Positions 16,769 to 25,756 of a stretch of 64,000 nucleotides of DNA are shown here, one piece after another. Numbering within the stretch: position 1 is the first letter of the stretch; each line of letters begins with the position of its first letter. The DNA comes from DATJPY01 sp035506135 (GTDB taxonomy: Bacteria; Myxococcota_A; UBA9160; PR03): contig DATJPY010000087.1 of the NCBI GenBank assembly GCA_035506135.1, forward strand, positions 1 through 64,000, written 5' to 3'. The notes under the pieces were generated by a model. It was not told where the DNA came from. It worked only from the letters and a program-made list of their open reading frames with translations, and ran no database searches. The position numbers and the translations under genes were made by a program.

Positions 16769-18412
16769 ATGACGAGCGTGCGACCGCTCGTGCAGCGTCC
16801 CGCCTGGAAGGCGCTCGAGACCCACCACCGCGCGGTGCGCGACGTGCACCTGCGAAAGCTCTTCGCGGACGACCCGAAGCGCGGCGAGCGCATGGCGCTG
16901 GAGGCCGCCGGCCTCTACCTCGACTACTCCAAGAACCGCATCACCGACGAGACGCTCGAGCTGCTGCTCCGCCTCGCGGAGGAGTGCGGCCTGCGCGCGC
17001 GGATCGATGCGATGTTCCGCGGCGAGAAGATCAACTTCACGGAGAATCGGGCCGTGCTGCACGTGGCGCTGCGCGCGCCGCGGGGCGTGTCGATCCCGGT
17101 CGACGGCATCGACGTGGTGCCGCAGGTGCACGAGGTGCTGGACCGGATGGCGGCCTTCTGCGACCGCGTCCGGAGCGGTGCGTGGAAGGGCCACACCGGG
17201 AAGCGGATCCGCAACGTCGTGAACATCGGCATCGGCGGCTCCGACCTCGGCCCGGTGATGGCGTACGAGGCGCTGCGGCACTACAGCGAGCGCTCGATGG
17301 CCTTCCGCTTCGTCTCCAACGTCGACGGCACCGACTTCGCCGAGGCCACCCGCGACCTCGATCCCGCGGAGACGCTCTTCGTCGTCTCCTCGAAGACGTT
17401 CACCACGCTCGAGACGATGACCAACGCGCACACCGCCCGCGACTGGTCGCTGGCGGGGCTCGGCGGCGACGCGAAGGCCGTCGCCCGGCACTTCGTCGCG
17501 GTGTCGACCAATTCCGCGAAGGTGTCCGAGTTCGGCATCGATCCCGCCAACATGTTCGGGTTCTGGGACTGGGTGGGCGGCCGCTACTCGATGGACTCGG
17601 CGATCGGGCTCTCGACCATGCTCGCGGTCGGGCCCGAGGGGTTCCGCGCGATGCTCGCGGGCTTCCGGCAGATGGACGAGCACTTCCGCACGGCGCCCTT
17701 CGACCGCAACCTGCCGGTGCTGATGGGCTTGCTGGCCGTCTGGTACGGGAGCTTCTTCGGCGCCCAGACCGTCGCGGTGCTCCCCTACGAGCAGTACCTG
17801 AAGCGCTTCCCGGCCTACCTCCAGCAGCTCACGATGGAGAGCAACGGCAAGCACGTGACGCTCCAGGGCGAGCCGGTCGGCTGCGACACGGGCGCCATCT
17901 ACTGGGGCGAGCCGGGGACCAACGGCCAGCACTCGTTCTACCAGCTCATCCACCAGGGCACGCGGCTCATCCCGTGCGACTTCCTGGCGTTCGTCCAGCC
18001 GCTGAACCCGCTCGGCCGGCACCACGACATGCTGCTCGCGAACGTCTTCGCCCAGACCGAGGCGCTGGCGTTCGGCAAGACGGCGGAGCAGGTGAAGGCC
18101 GAGGGCACGCCGGACGCGCTGGTGCCGCACCGCGTCTTCGAGGGAAATCGCCCATCGAACACGATCCTCGCCGAGCGCCTCACGCCCGAAGCGCTCGGCA
18201 AGCTCGTCGCGCTCTACGAGCACTCGGTCTTCACGCAGGGCGCGATCTGGAACATCGACTCGTTCGACCAATGGGGCGTCGAGCTCGGGAAGGTGCTGGC
18301 GCAGCGCATCATCCCCGAGCTCGAGGGGGCGCGCGAGCCGGAGCTCCGGCACGACAGCTCGACCAACGCCCTGATCCGCCGCTATCGGAAGCAGAAGCGC
18401 GCACCGTCGTGA
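16769..18412 (+). CDS. pgi: glucose-6-phosphate isomerase
   Basis: The 547-residue enzyme interconverts glucose-6-P and fructose-6-P. It carries the PGI signatures IGIGGSDLGPVM, SKTFTTLET, GGRYSMDSAIGLS and a C-terminal SFDQWGVELGK. The length equals the E. coli-type enzyme. AGAGGA lies before the ATG, 16 nt after the GH63 stop. Together with gnd and tkt it links hexose phosphate to the pentose phosphate pathway. Confidence 0.96.
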   Translation: MTSVRPLVQRPAWKALETHHRAVRDVHLRKLFADDPKRGERMALEAAGLYLDYSKNRITDETLELLLRLAEECGLRARIDAMFRGEKINFTENRAVLHVALRAPRGVSIPVDGIDVVPQVHEVLDRMAAFCDRVRSGAWKGHTGKRIRNVVNIGIGGSDLGPVMAYEALRHYSERSMAFRFVSNVDGTDFAEATRDLDPAETLFVVSSKTFTTLETMTNAHTARDWSLAGLGGDAKAVARHFVAVSTNSAKVSEFGIDPANMFGFWDWVGGRYSMDSAIGLSTMLAVGPEGFRAMLAGFRQMDEHFRTAPFDRNLPVLMGLLAVWYGSFFGAQTVAVLPYEQYLKRFPAYLQQLTMESNGKHVTLQGEPVGCDTGAIYWGEPGTNGQHSFYQLIHQGTRLIPCDFLAFVQPLNPLGRHHDMLLANVFAQTEALAFGKTAEQVKAEGTPDALVPHRVFEGNRPSNTILAERLTPEALGKLVALYEHSVFTQGAIWNIDSFDQWGVELGKVLAQRIIPELEGAREPELRHDSSTNALIRRYRKQKRAPS

Positions 18413-18414
18413 GA

Positions 18415-18435
18415 CCGGGTCGCTGCGCGACCCGG
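18415..18435 (+). promoter_or_regulatory. intergenic hairpin between pgi and gnd
   Basis: The 39-nt gap between pgi and gnd contains a perfect 9-bp inverted repeat (CCGGGTCGC, loop TGC, GCGACCCGG). There is no T run, so it is not a standard terminator. It sits just before the GGAGGAG ribosome-binding site of gnd and might set the relative expression of the two genes or stabilise a processed mRNA end. Confidence 0.4.
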
Positions 18436-18451
18436 ACGGGAGGAGAACGGG

Positions 18452-19471
18452 ATGCAGCTCGGAATGATCGGACTCGGCCGCATGGGCGCGAACATGGTGC
18501 GGCGGCTGCTGAAGGGCGGCCACCAGTGCGTGGTGTTCGACCGCTCGCCCAAGACGGTCGGTGAGCTGGCGCAGGAGAAGGCGACGCCGTCGTCCTCGCT
18601 CGCCGACCTGGTGAAGAAGCTGGCCAAGCCGCGCGCGGTCTGGCTGATGGTGCCCGCGGCGGTGGTGGACGAGACGATCGGCGACCTGCTGCCCTCGCTC
18701 GAGCCCGGCGACGTCCTGATCGACGGCGGCAACTCGTACTACGTCGACGACATCCGCCGCGCCAAGGAGCTGCGCGCGAAGCAGATCCACTACGTCGACG
18801 TCGGGACGAGCGGCGGCGTGTGGGGCCTCGAGCGCGGCTACTGCATGATGATCGGCGGGGAGCCGGCGGTGGTGCGGCGTCTCGACCCGATCTTCGCGAC
18901 GCTCGCGCCGGGAGCCGGCGACATCCCGCGCACGCCGGGCCGCGAGAAGGTCGGCGGCACCGCGGAGCAGGGCTACCTGCACTGCGGCCCGAACGGCGCG
19001 GGGCACTTCGTGAAGATGGTGCACAACGGCATCGAGTACGGCGTGATGGCGGCCTACGCCGAGGGCCTCGGCGTGCTGCGCGCGGCGAACGTGGGCAAGC
19101 AGAAGCGCGAGATCGACGCCGAGACGACGCCGCTGCGCGATCCCGAGCACTACCAGTACGACCTCGACCTGCGCGACATCGCGGAGGTGTGGCGCCGCGG
19201 CAGCGTGATCGCGTCCTGGCTGCTCGACCTCACCGCGGCGGCGCTCACCGAGGACCCCGAGCTCTCGAAGTTCGCGGGCCAGGTCTCCGACTCCGGCGAG
19301 GGGCGCTGGACGATCAAGGCCGCCATCGACGAGGCCGTGCCGGCGCCGGTCCTGACGACGGCTCTCTACGAGCGATTCAGCTCGCGCGGCGAGGCGGAGT
19401 TCCAGAACAAGCTGCTGTCGGCGATGCGCTACGAGTTCGGCGGCCACCTGGAGAAGCCGGCGAGCCGGTGA
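18452..19471 (+). CDS. gnd: 6-phosphogluconate dehydrogenase, short NAD-type
   Basis: The 339-residue enzyme oxidatively decarboxylates 6-phosphogluconate to ribulose-5-P. Its length fits the short Gnd subfamily rather than the 470-residue NADP enzymes. The dinucleotide fold is GLGRMGANMV at the N-terminus, with Asp30 at the end of beta-2 (VVFDRS). An acidic residue at that place favours NAD+ over NADP+, where NADP enzymes have Asn-Arg-Thr. The catalytic region contains CGPNGAGHFVKMVHNGIEY. It ends in a GTGA overlap with the NADH dehydrogenase gene, which fits a role in producing NADH for respiration. Confidence 0.92.
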   Translation: MQLGMIGLGRMGANMVRRLLKGGHQCVVFDRSPKTVGELAQEKATPSSSLADLVKKLAKPRAVWLMVPAAVVDETIGDLLPSLEPGDVLIDGGNSYYVDDIRRAKELRAKQIHYVDVGTSGGVWGLERGYCMMIGGEPAVVRRLDPIFATLAPGAGDIPRTPGREKVGGTAEQGYLHCGPNGAGHFVKMVHNGIEYGVMAAYAEGLGVLRAANVGKQKREIDAETTPLRDPEHYQYDLDLRDIAEVWRRGSVIASWLLDLTAAALTEDPELSKFAGQVSDSGEGRWTIKAAIDEAVPAPVLTTALYERFSSRGEAEFQNKLLSAMRYEFGGHLEKPASR

Positions 19472-20871
19472 CGCGCGCGCCGGAGCGGCGCAGCGCGGGC
19501 GCGGAGGGCGCCATCGAAGACGAATCGGGCAAGACGAAGCGTGTCCTGATCCTGGGCGGCGGCTTTGCCGGCGCCTACGCCGCGCTGCACCTGGAGCGCG
19601 AGCTCGCCGGCTCCGGCGTCGAGGTCGCGCTCGTCGCCCGCGAGAACTTCGTGCTCTTCACGCCGATGCTGCACGAGATCGCCGGCGCCGACGTCTCGGT
19701 CACCGACATCGTCCAGCCGCTGCGCGTGATGCTGCGCAAGACGCGCATCCTGGTCGCGGACGTCCAGGCGATCGACATCGAGAAGCGCCAGGTGCGCATC
19801 GCGCACGAGGGCCTCCCGCACGTGTACGACGTGCCGTACGACCAGCTCGTGCTGGCGCTGGGCGCGGTCACCAACTTCTACCGCATCCCCGGGCTGGAAG
19901 AGCACGCGCTCACGATGAAGACGCTCGGGGACGCGATCCTGGTCCGCAACCGCGCGATCGACGCGCTCGGCCTCGCGGACAACCAGATCGACGAGGCCCA
20001 GCGCCGAATCACCCTCACCGTGGTCGTCGCGGGCGGCGGCTTCGCGGGCACCGAGACCGCCGGCGCCGTGAACGATCTCCTGCGCGAGGCGATGAAGTTC
20101 TATCCGCGCCTCGATCCGTCGATGCTGCGCGTCGTCCTCGCCGACCCCGGCGACCACATCCTGCCCGAGCTCGGCGAGAGCCTGGGACGCTACGCCGCGA
20201 AGCGGCTGCAGGAGCGCGGCGTCGAGGTTCGGCTCGGCGCGCGCATCGCCGGCTTCGACGGCGAGCGGGTGACACTGGCCGACGGCCAGACGATCGAGAG
20301 CCGGATGCTGATCTGGACGGCGGGGATCACACCCGCGCCGCTGCTGTCGACCCTTCCGTGCCGGGCCGAGCGCGGTCGGGTCGTCGCCAACGAGCTGCTC
20401 CAGGTGCCGGGCTGGCCGGGGGTCTGGGCGCTCGGCGACTGCGCGCTGGTACCCGACGCGTCGAAGCCGGGCAAGTTCTGCCCGCCCACCGCCCAGCACG
20501 CCGTCCGCCAGGCGGCCGTGCTGGCCCGCAACGTCGCGGCCACCCTCCACGGCAGGCCCCTGCAGCCGTTCCGCTTCAAGATCCTCGGGCTGCTCGCCAC
20601 GATCGGGCGGCGGACCGGCGTGGCCGAGATCCTGGGCTTCCGCTTCTCGGGGATCGTCGCGTGGTGGCTGTGGCGCGGCATCTACATCGGGAAGCTCCCC
20701 GGCTTCCAGAAGAAGGTCCGCGTCGTGATCGACTGGACGCTCGATCTCTTCTTCTCGAAGGACATCGTGCAGCTCCCGACCCTCCGCTCGCCCACTGTGT
20801 CCGAGCCCGAAGCGCCGCCGAGCGGCCCGCCGGTCAGGGTCGAGCGCGCGCCGACGCAGGAGGTGAGATGA
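19468..20871 (+). CDS. type II NADH:quinone oxidoreductase (NDH-2-like)
   Basis: The 467-residue flavoprotein has an FAD-binding motif ILGGGFAGAYAALHLE near residue 27, a second Rossmann motif VVAGGGFAGTETAG for NAD(P)H, and the FAD-closing segment WALGDCALVPD. The C-terminus has a Trp-rich amphipathic or membrane-binding stretch (IVAWWLWRGIYIGKLPG), as in NDH-2. It passes electrons from NADH to quinone without proton pumping. The GTG start overlaps the gnd stop and the gene's own stop overlaps the tkt ATG, so it sits inside a sugar-oxidation operon. A sulfide:quinone reductase is less likely because no conserved extra cysteines are seen. Confidence 0.88.
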   Translation: MTRAPERRSAGAEGAIEDESGKTKRVLILGGGFAGAYAALHLERELAGSGVEVALVARENFVLFTPMLHEIAGADVSVTDIVQPLRVMLRKTRILVADVQAIDIEKRQVRIAHEGLPHVYDVPYDQLVLALGAVTNFYRIPGLEEHALTMKTLGDAILVRNRAIDALGLADNQIDEAQRRITLTVVVAGGGFAGTETAGAVNDLLREAMKFYPRLDPSMLRVVLADPGDHILPELGESLGRYAAKRLQERGVEVRLGARIAGFDGERVTLADGQTIESRMLIWTAGITPAPLLSTLPCRAERGRVVANELLQVPGWPGVWALGDCALVPDASKPGKFCPPTAQHAVRQAAVLARNVAATLHGRPLQPFRFKILGLLATIGRRTGVAEILGFRFSGIVAWWLWRGIYIGKLPGFQKKVRVVIDWTLDLFFSKDIVQLPTLRSPTVSEPEAPPSGPPVRVERAPTQEVR

Positions 20872-22964
20872 CGCCCCCCGATGCGGACCTGCTCTGCATC
20901 AACACCATCCGCACGCTGTCGATCGACGCGGTGCAGGCCGCACAGTCGGGCCATCCGGGGACGCCGATGGCGCTGGCGCCGCTCGTCTACACGCTCTGGA
21001 ACCGGGTCCTGCGCTTCGACCCGCAGGATCCCATCTGGCCCGACCGCGATCGCTTCGTGCTCTCGAACGGGCACGCCTCGATGCTGCTCTGGTCGATGCT
21101 CCACCTGACCGGGACGCGCGCCGTGAACGCGGACTACGAGCGGCTCGGCGAGCCGTCCGTCACGCTCGACGACATCCGCCGCTTCCGCCAGCTCGGGAGC
21201 AAGGCGCCGGGCCATCCCGAGTACCACTGGGTCTCGGGCGTGGAGACCACCACCGGCCCGCTCGGGCAGGGGATTGCCACCAGCGTCGGGATGGCGATCG
21301 CGCAGAAGTGGCTCGCCAGCCGCTACAACCGGCCGGACTTCGCCGTCTTCGACTACGACGTCTACGCCGTCTGCGGCGACGGCTGCCTGATGGAGGGGGT
21401 CGGCTCGGAGGCCGCGTCGCTGGCGGGACATCTCGGCCTCGACAGCCTCTGCTGGATCTACGACAACAACCACATCACGATCGAGGGCAACACGCGCCTC
21501 GCCTTCACCGAGGACGTGGCGGCGCGCTTCCTCGCGTACGGCTGGAACGTGCTGCGCGTCGGCGACGCCAACGACGTCGACCGCATCGAGCACGCGCTGG
21601 GGATCTTCCGGGAGACGCGGGGGCGTCCGACGGTCATCATCCTGGACAGCCACATCGGCTACGGCTCCCCGCACAGGCAGGACACCGCCGCCGCACACGG
21701 CGAGCCGCTCGGCGAGGAGGAGGTCCGACTCGCCAAGCGCGCCTACGGCTGGCCCGAGGACGCGAAGTTCCTGGTTCCCGACGGCGTGCGCGAGCACTTC
21801 GCCGCGGGCATCGGCGCGCGCGGCGCCGCGCTGCGCCGCGCCTGGACGGAGCGCTTCGCGGCGTATCGCGCCGCGCATCCGGAGCTCGCGAGCGAGATCG
21901 ACCAGATGCAGCGCCGCGAGCTTCCCGCCGGCTGGGACCGCGGCCTGCCCGTCTTCCCGGCCGACCCGAAGGGCATCGCGGGGCGCGACGCGTCGGGCCA
22001 GGTGCTGAACGTGCTCGCGCAGAACGTGCCGTGGCTCCTGGGAGGCTCCGCGGACCTCGGGCCCTCGAACAAGACGACGCTCAAGTATCCCGGAGCCGGC
22101 GACTTCCAGGCCGACAACCGCGGCGGCAAGAACCTTCACTTCGGGATTCGCGAGCACGCGATGGGCGCCATCGTGAACGGCCTCGCGCTCTCGAAGCTGC
22201 GTCCCTTCGGTGCGAGCTTCTTCATCTTCAGCGACTACGCGAGGCCTGCGATCCGCCTCGCCGCGCTGATGGAGCTGCCGAGCCTCTTCGTCTTCACCCA
22301 CGACGCGATGGGTGACGGCGAGGACGGTCCGACCCACCAGCCCGTCGAGCAGCTCGCGTCGCTGCGCGCCATCCCCGGGCTCGTCACGCTGCGGCCGGGC
22401 GACGCCAACGAGGTGGTCGAGGCCTACCGCACGGTCCTGCAGCTCGCGCACCGGCCCGCCGTGCTCGCGCTGTCGCGGCAGCCCCTGCCCACCCTCGACC
22501 GTCGCACCTACGCGCCGGCCTCGGGCGTGGCCCGCGGTGCGTACGTGCTCGCGGATGCGCCCGGCGGCGCGCCCGCGGTCATCCTGATCGCCTCCGGAAG
22601 CGAGCTCAGCCTCGCCGTGGAGGCGCACCAGAAGCTGCTCGCCGATGGCATCCGCTCGCGGGTCGTGTCGATGCCGTCCTGGGACCTCTTCGAGGCGCAG
22701 GTGCAGGCCTATCGAGACAGCGTGCTGCCTCCGGCGATCCGTGCGCGCATCGCGATCGAGCAGGCGTCGACGTTCGGCTGGGAGCGCTACGTCGGTGCCG
22801 AGGGCCGCGTCGTCGGGATGCACACCTTCGGCGCCTCGGCGCCCCTCAAGGAGCTGCAGGAGAAGTTCGGCTTCGAGCCCGACCGCGTGATCGAGCTGGC
22901 GCGAGAGCTCGTCGGGAAGCCGCAGGACGGGCGCCCCGGCCCGGCGAGAGCAGGCGGAAGGTGA
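20868..22964 (+). CDS. tkt: transketolase
   Basis: The 698-residue ThDP enzyme of the pentose phosphate pathway has GHPGTPMALAP and NGHAS near the N-terminus, the ThDP motif starting GDGCLMEG and ending DNN, the central FGIREHAMG segment, and a C-terminal RIAIEQASTFGWERYVG. The ATG overlaps the NDH-2 stop (ATGA) and has AGGAGG upstream. The last 119 nt overlap the convergent ctaG gene in antisense. It closes the non-oxidative branch with the products of zwf and gnd. Confidence 0.96.
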   Translation: MTPPDADLLCINTIRTLSIDAVQAAQSGHPGTPMALAPLVYTLWNRVLRFDPQDPIWPDRDRFVLSNGHASMLLWSMLHLTGTRAVNADYERLGEPSVTLDDIRRFRQLGSKAPGHPEYHWVSGVETTTGPLGQGIATSVGMAIAQKWLASRYNRPDFAVFDYDVYAVCGDGCLMEGVGSEAASLAGHLGLDSLCWIYDNNHITIEGNTRLAFTEDVAARFLAYGWNVLRVGDANDVDRIEHALGIFRETRGRPTVIILDSHIGYGSPHRQDTAAAHGEPLGEEEVRLAKRAYGWPEDAKFLVPDGVREHFAAGIGARGAALRRAWTERFAAYRAAHPELASEIDQMQRRELPAGWDRGLPVFPADPKGIAGRDASGQVLNVLAQNVPWLLGGSADLGPSNKTTLKYPGAGDFQADNRGGKNLHFGIREHAMGAIVNGLALSKLRPFGASFFIFSDYARPAIRLAALMELPSLFVFTHDAMGDGEDGPTHQPVEQLASLRAIPGLVTLRPGDANEVVEAYRTVLQLAHRPAVLALSRQPLPTLDRRTYAPASGVARGAYVLADAPGGAPAVILIASGSELSLAVEAHQKLLADGIRSRVVSMPSWDLFEAQVQAYRDSVLPPAIRARIAIEQASTFGWERYVGAEGRVVGMHTFGASAPLKELQEKFGFEPDRVIELARELVGKPQDGRPGPARAGGR

Positions 22965-23751
22965 TCGCGCAAGCGGGCACCAGGTAGGCGATCGACATCG
23001 GCACCCACATCAGCACGCCCGCCGCGGTCTGGTCGTCGAGCGGCGAGAGGCCGGCGATGCGCGGGACGCCCTCGTAGAACGGGTAGATCACGCGGTCCGA
23101 GAAGGTGAGGAGCGCGGCCAGCCCCGTGTTCTGCAGATCGGCGAGGAGCAGGTAGGGCACCATCGCCCAGCGCGGCCAGCGGCGGCGCGACGGCCACGGC
23201 TCGACCACGGGCCACCAGAAGAGGAGGCCGGCGGCGAGGAAGCTCGCATGCTCGACCACGTGCCAGGCCTCGACGCGGAGCGCGAGCTGGAAGGCGGCAG
23301 GCGTGTGCCAGCCCCAGGTCGCCACCGCCATGGCCGACCACCCCAAGGCGGGATGCGCGAGCAGAGCGCCGAGGCGGCGCACCGGCGGCCAGCGGACGAT
23401 CTGGCCAGCGGCCGACCGCGCCGCGGCGGTCGGCAGCCCGCGCAGGAGCGGCAGCTTCGGGGCGCCGAGCAGCAGGAGCGGCGGCGCCAGCACCATCAGC
23501 AGCATGTGCTGCGCCATGTGCACGCAGAGCACGAGCGGCCCGAGCGTGTCGAGCGGGGAGGCGAGCGCGACGAAGAGCACCGCGAGCCCGCCGCCGAAGG
23601 CGGCGAGGCGCCAGCGCGGGAGGCGCGCCGGGATCCGCGCGTGGAGGGCTCGCCAGCCGCGCGCGTAGATCCATGCGGCGAGTGGCAGCGCGGTCGCGAG
23701 CGCCGGGCTGATCTCCCAGGGGCCGCTCCAGAGCTCGGCGGCCAGCGACAC
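22846..23751 (-). CDS. ctaG: caa3-type oxidase assembly factor CtaG
   Basis: The 301-residue protein has about seven membrane helices and the conserved His-rich segments of the CtaG_Cox family (HMAQHMLLM, WGWHTP, WHVVEHASFLAAG). Known members help insert Cu into caa3 oxidase. The GTG at 23751 gives the usual N-terminus (SLAAELWSGPWE). The final 30-odd residues are an Arg/Pro/Ala-rich tail, encoded antisense to the tkt 3' end, and are probably not conserved. It is the last gene of the oxidase run, 2 nt after the cytochrome b gene. Confidence 0.88.
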   Translation of the reverse strand: MSLAAELWSGPWEISPALATALPLAAWIYARGWRALHARIPARLPRWRLAAFGGGLAVLFVALASPLDTLGPLVLCVHMAQHMLLMVLAPPLLLLGAPKLPLLRGLPTAAARSAAGQIVRWPPVRRLGALLAHPALGWSAMAVATWGWHTPAAFQLALRVEAWHVVEHASFLAAGLLFWWPVVEPWPSRRRWPRWAMVPYLLLADLQNTGLAALLTFSDRVIYPFYEGVPRIAGLSPLDDQTAAGVLMWVPMSIAYLVPACAITFRLLSPGRGARPAASRRALAPARSRGRARSRTSPAAP

Positions 23752-23753
23752 GG

Positions 23754-25235
23754 CTAGTTCCCGACGGGCGTGGCGCTCGCGTTTCGCGCCGGCACCTGCC
23801 CGGGCGGATGCAGCGTCTCGAGGAACGCGACGAGCGCCGTCACCTCGGACGGGCTCAGGTTCTTGCCGTACGCCGGCATGTTGCCACCGCCCTGGAGTAC
23901 CTGGCGGATGAGCTGATCGCGCGTGAGGCGCGTGGCGACGCTGTCGAGCGCGGGTCCGCGCCGCCCGCCCTCGCCGCCGAGGGCGTGACAGTTGCGGCAC
24001 TGCTTGGCCTGCACGATCAGCGCGCCCTGGATCTGGAGCGGGGAGCGGTCCTCCAGGTAGGGCGCCGGGGTCGGGAGCGCGCTCCACGCCTCCATCACCG
24101 GCGACCACGGCGCGAAGGTGCCGAGGTAGGTGAGGGTGCCCATCGTGAGCGCCAGCAGCACCACGGTGATCACGGCGAACGGCCGGCGGCGCCAGCTCTT
24201 CTCCCCGGTTCCCGAGAGGAAGGGGAGGGCGAACAGCAGCCCGATCGCCACCACCGGGCCGATCAGGATGAGCGGCGTCTCGACGCTCGGCGGGAGCAGG
24301 GCGAAGAGCGAGTAGATCCAGAGGAAGAAGAAGTCGGGCGCAGGTACCGTGTCGATGATCGCCGGGTCGGGCTGGCCGCCGGGGCCGATCGGACCGAACA
24401 CCGCAGCGCAGGCGACGAGCGCCAGGATCACGATCCCCGCGAAGACCACGTCGCGCTGGGCGGCGTCCGGGAAGAAGCGCACGCCGTCCGCGTGCACCTG
24501 CTCCTCGTAGCGTTGCCGGTACGTCACGCGATCCACCAGCCTGCCCGGCATCGGCCACTCGTTGATCCCGAGCCGGAGCACCAGGAGCAGGTGCAGGCCG
24601 ACCAGCGCCAGGAGCGCGCCCGGGATCACGAAGACGTGCAGCGCGAAGAAGCGCGACAGCGTGGCGCCCGCGATGATCGGGCCGCCGAGCAGCATGTGGA
24701 CGACGCGCGATCCGACGAGCGGCATGCGTCCCGCGATCGACGCGCCGATGCCGAGGCCCCAGTAGGCGTCCTGGTCGAAGCGCAGCACCTGGCCGGTGAA
24801 CGCCATCCCGAGCGTCATGAGCAGCAGGAACACGCCGACCGTCCAGGTGAGCTCGCGCGGATACTTGAAGGCGCCGAACAGGAACACCTGCACCATGTGC
24901 ACCAGCACCAGCGCGACCATGAAGTTCGAGCCCCAGCCGTGCAGCGCGCGCAGGAACCAGCCGAGCGGGACCTCGGTGTCGAGCTGGACCAGGCTCGTCC
25001 AGGCGTCGTTCGCCGACGGCGTGTAGACCGTCGCCAGGCAGATCCCGGTCACCACCTGCAGGACGAAGACGACGAGCGACGCGCTGCCGAACACGTACCA
25101 CCAGCTCGCCGTGTTGCGAGGGACGGCGTGCGTGGCGACGGCGCCGACCTGCGCGCCGAGCCCCGTGCGCTCCTCGAGCCATGCGCCGACGGCGCGCAGC
25201 GCCCGGCCCGCCGAGCTCGCGGGCGACCGGCTCAC
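23754..25235 (-). CDS. cytochrome b fused to cytochrome c (bc complex)
   Basis: The 493-residue protein joins a full cytochrome b (residues 1-380, about eight helices) to a C-terminal cytochrome c (CRNCH at 413-417, Met ligand likely in GGNMPAYG). Heme b ligands are His99/His113 (13 between) and His200/His215 (14 between). The 14-residue spacing in the second pair is typical of b6f and Gram-positive enzymes rather than mitochondrial bc1. The quinol-site motif PEWY is replaced by PDFF (300-303). The GTG start overlaps the Rieske stop. It should move electrons from quinol to the attached heme c and then to caa3 oxidase. Confidence 0.92.
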   Translation of the reverse strand: MSRSPASSAGRALRAVGAWLEERTGLGAQVGAVATHAVPRNTASWWYVFGSASLVVFVLQVVTGICLATVYTPSANDAWTSLVQLDTEVPLGWFLRALHGWGSNFMVALVLVHMVQVFLFGAFKYPRELTWTVGVFLLLMTLGMAFTGQVLRFDQDAYWGLGIGASIAGRMPLVGSRVVHMLLGGPIIAGATLSRFFALHVFVIPGALLALVGLHLLLVLRLGINEWPMPGRLVDRVTYRQRYEEQVHADGVRFFPDAAQRDVVFAGIVILALVACAAVFGPIGPGGQPDPAIIDTVPAPDFFFLWIYSLFALLPPSVETPLILIGPVVAIGLLFALPFLSGTGEKSWRRRPFAVITVVLLALTMGTLTYLGTFAPWSPVMEAWSALPTPAPYLEDRSPLQIQGALIVQAKQCRNCHALGGEGGRRGPALDSVATRLTRDQLIRQVLQGGGNMPAYGKNLSPSEVTALVAFLETLHPPGQVPARNASATPVGN

Positions 25236-25756
25236 ACCGGCTCCGAGAGCGTCGGCAGCTCGCCGCCGCGCACCCAGAGCTGTCCGCGCTCGACCTTGTG
25301 TTGGTACTCGAAGAGGCCGCGCGGCGGCGGACCCGAGGCACGCGAGCCGTCCGCGTAGTAGACCCCGCCGTGGCAGGGGCACATGAACAGGCCCGACTCC
25401 GGGAACCAGCGCACCGGGCAGCCGAGGTGCGCGCAGTTGATGGCGAACACCTGGAAGCTGTCGCCCGCGATGCGGCGGACCCAGCACGGGACGTTGGCCG
25501 TCTCGCCGTCCCACGGCTGCACGAACGGGTTCCGGTAGACGGCGAGCCGCGTCTCGCTCTCGGGAAAGTCGGCGAGCGAGCCGAGCGGGATCCATGCCTG
25601 CCGCGCGAGCCGCCGGACCGGAGAGAACAGGAAGCCGACCACCGGGATCGCGAAGAGCGCCGCGGCGACGCTGGAGAGCGTCACGCCGAGCGTCAGCAGG
25701 AAGCCGCGCCGCGAGACGGGCGGCACCGCCCCGTTCGGCCGTCTGGGATCAGCCAT
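25232..25756 (-). CDS. Rieske iron-sulfur protein of the bc complex
   Basis: The 174-residue protein has a Tat-like N-terminus (VSRRGFLLTLG) and a membrane anchor. Its 2Fe-2S motifs are CAHLGC and CPCHGG. It accepts electrons from quinol and passes them to the c-type heme. The ATG overlaps the end of the diheme cytochrome gene by 8 nt, and the stop overlaps the cytochrome b GTG. Length and motifs are normal. The second motif ends in Gly-Gly rather than Gly-Ser, as in some bacterial and b6f-type proteins; the Ser-to-Gly change is known to lower the cluster potential, which may suit menaquinol. Confidence 0.93.
   Translation of the reverse strand: MADPRRPNGAVPPVSRRGFLLTLGVTLSSVAAALFAIPVVGFLFSPVRRLARQAWIPLGSLADFPESETRLAVYRNPFVQPWDGETANVPCWVRRIAGDSFQVFAINCAHLGCPVRWFPESGLFMCPCHGGVYYADGSRASGPPPRGLFEYQHKVERGQLWVRGGELPTLSEPV

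Noticed and set aside
13459..16893. 1144-codon minus-strand open frame covering the GH63 gene
   Set aside because: Only the last 189 codons encode a real histidine phosphatase. The upstream part is antisense to the clearly conserved GH63 protein and has low-complexity composition.
20682..22823. 713-codon minus-strand open frame opposite transketolase
   Set aside because: No motif; the plus strand has all transketolase signatures over the same range.
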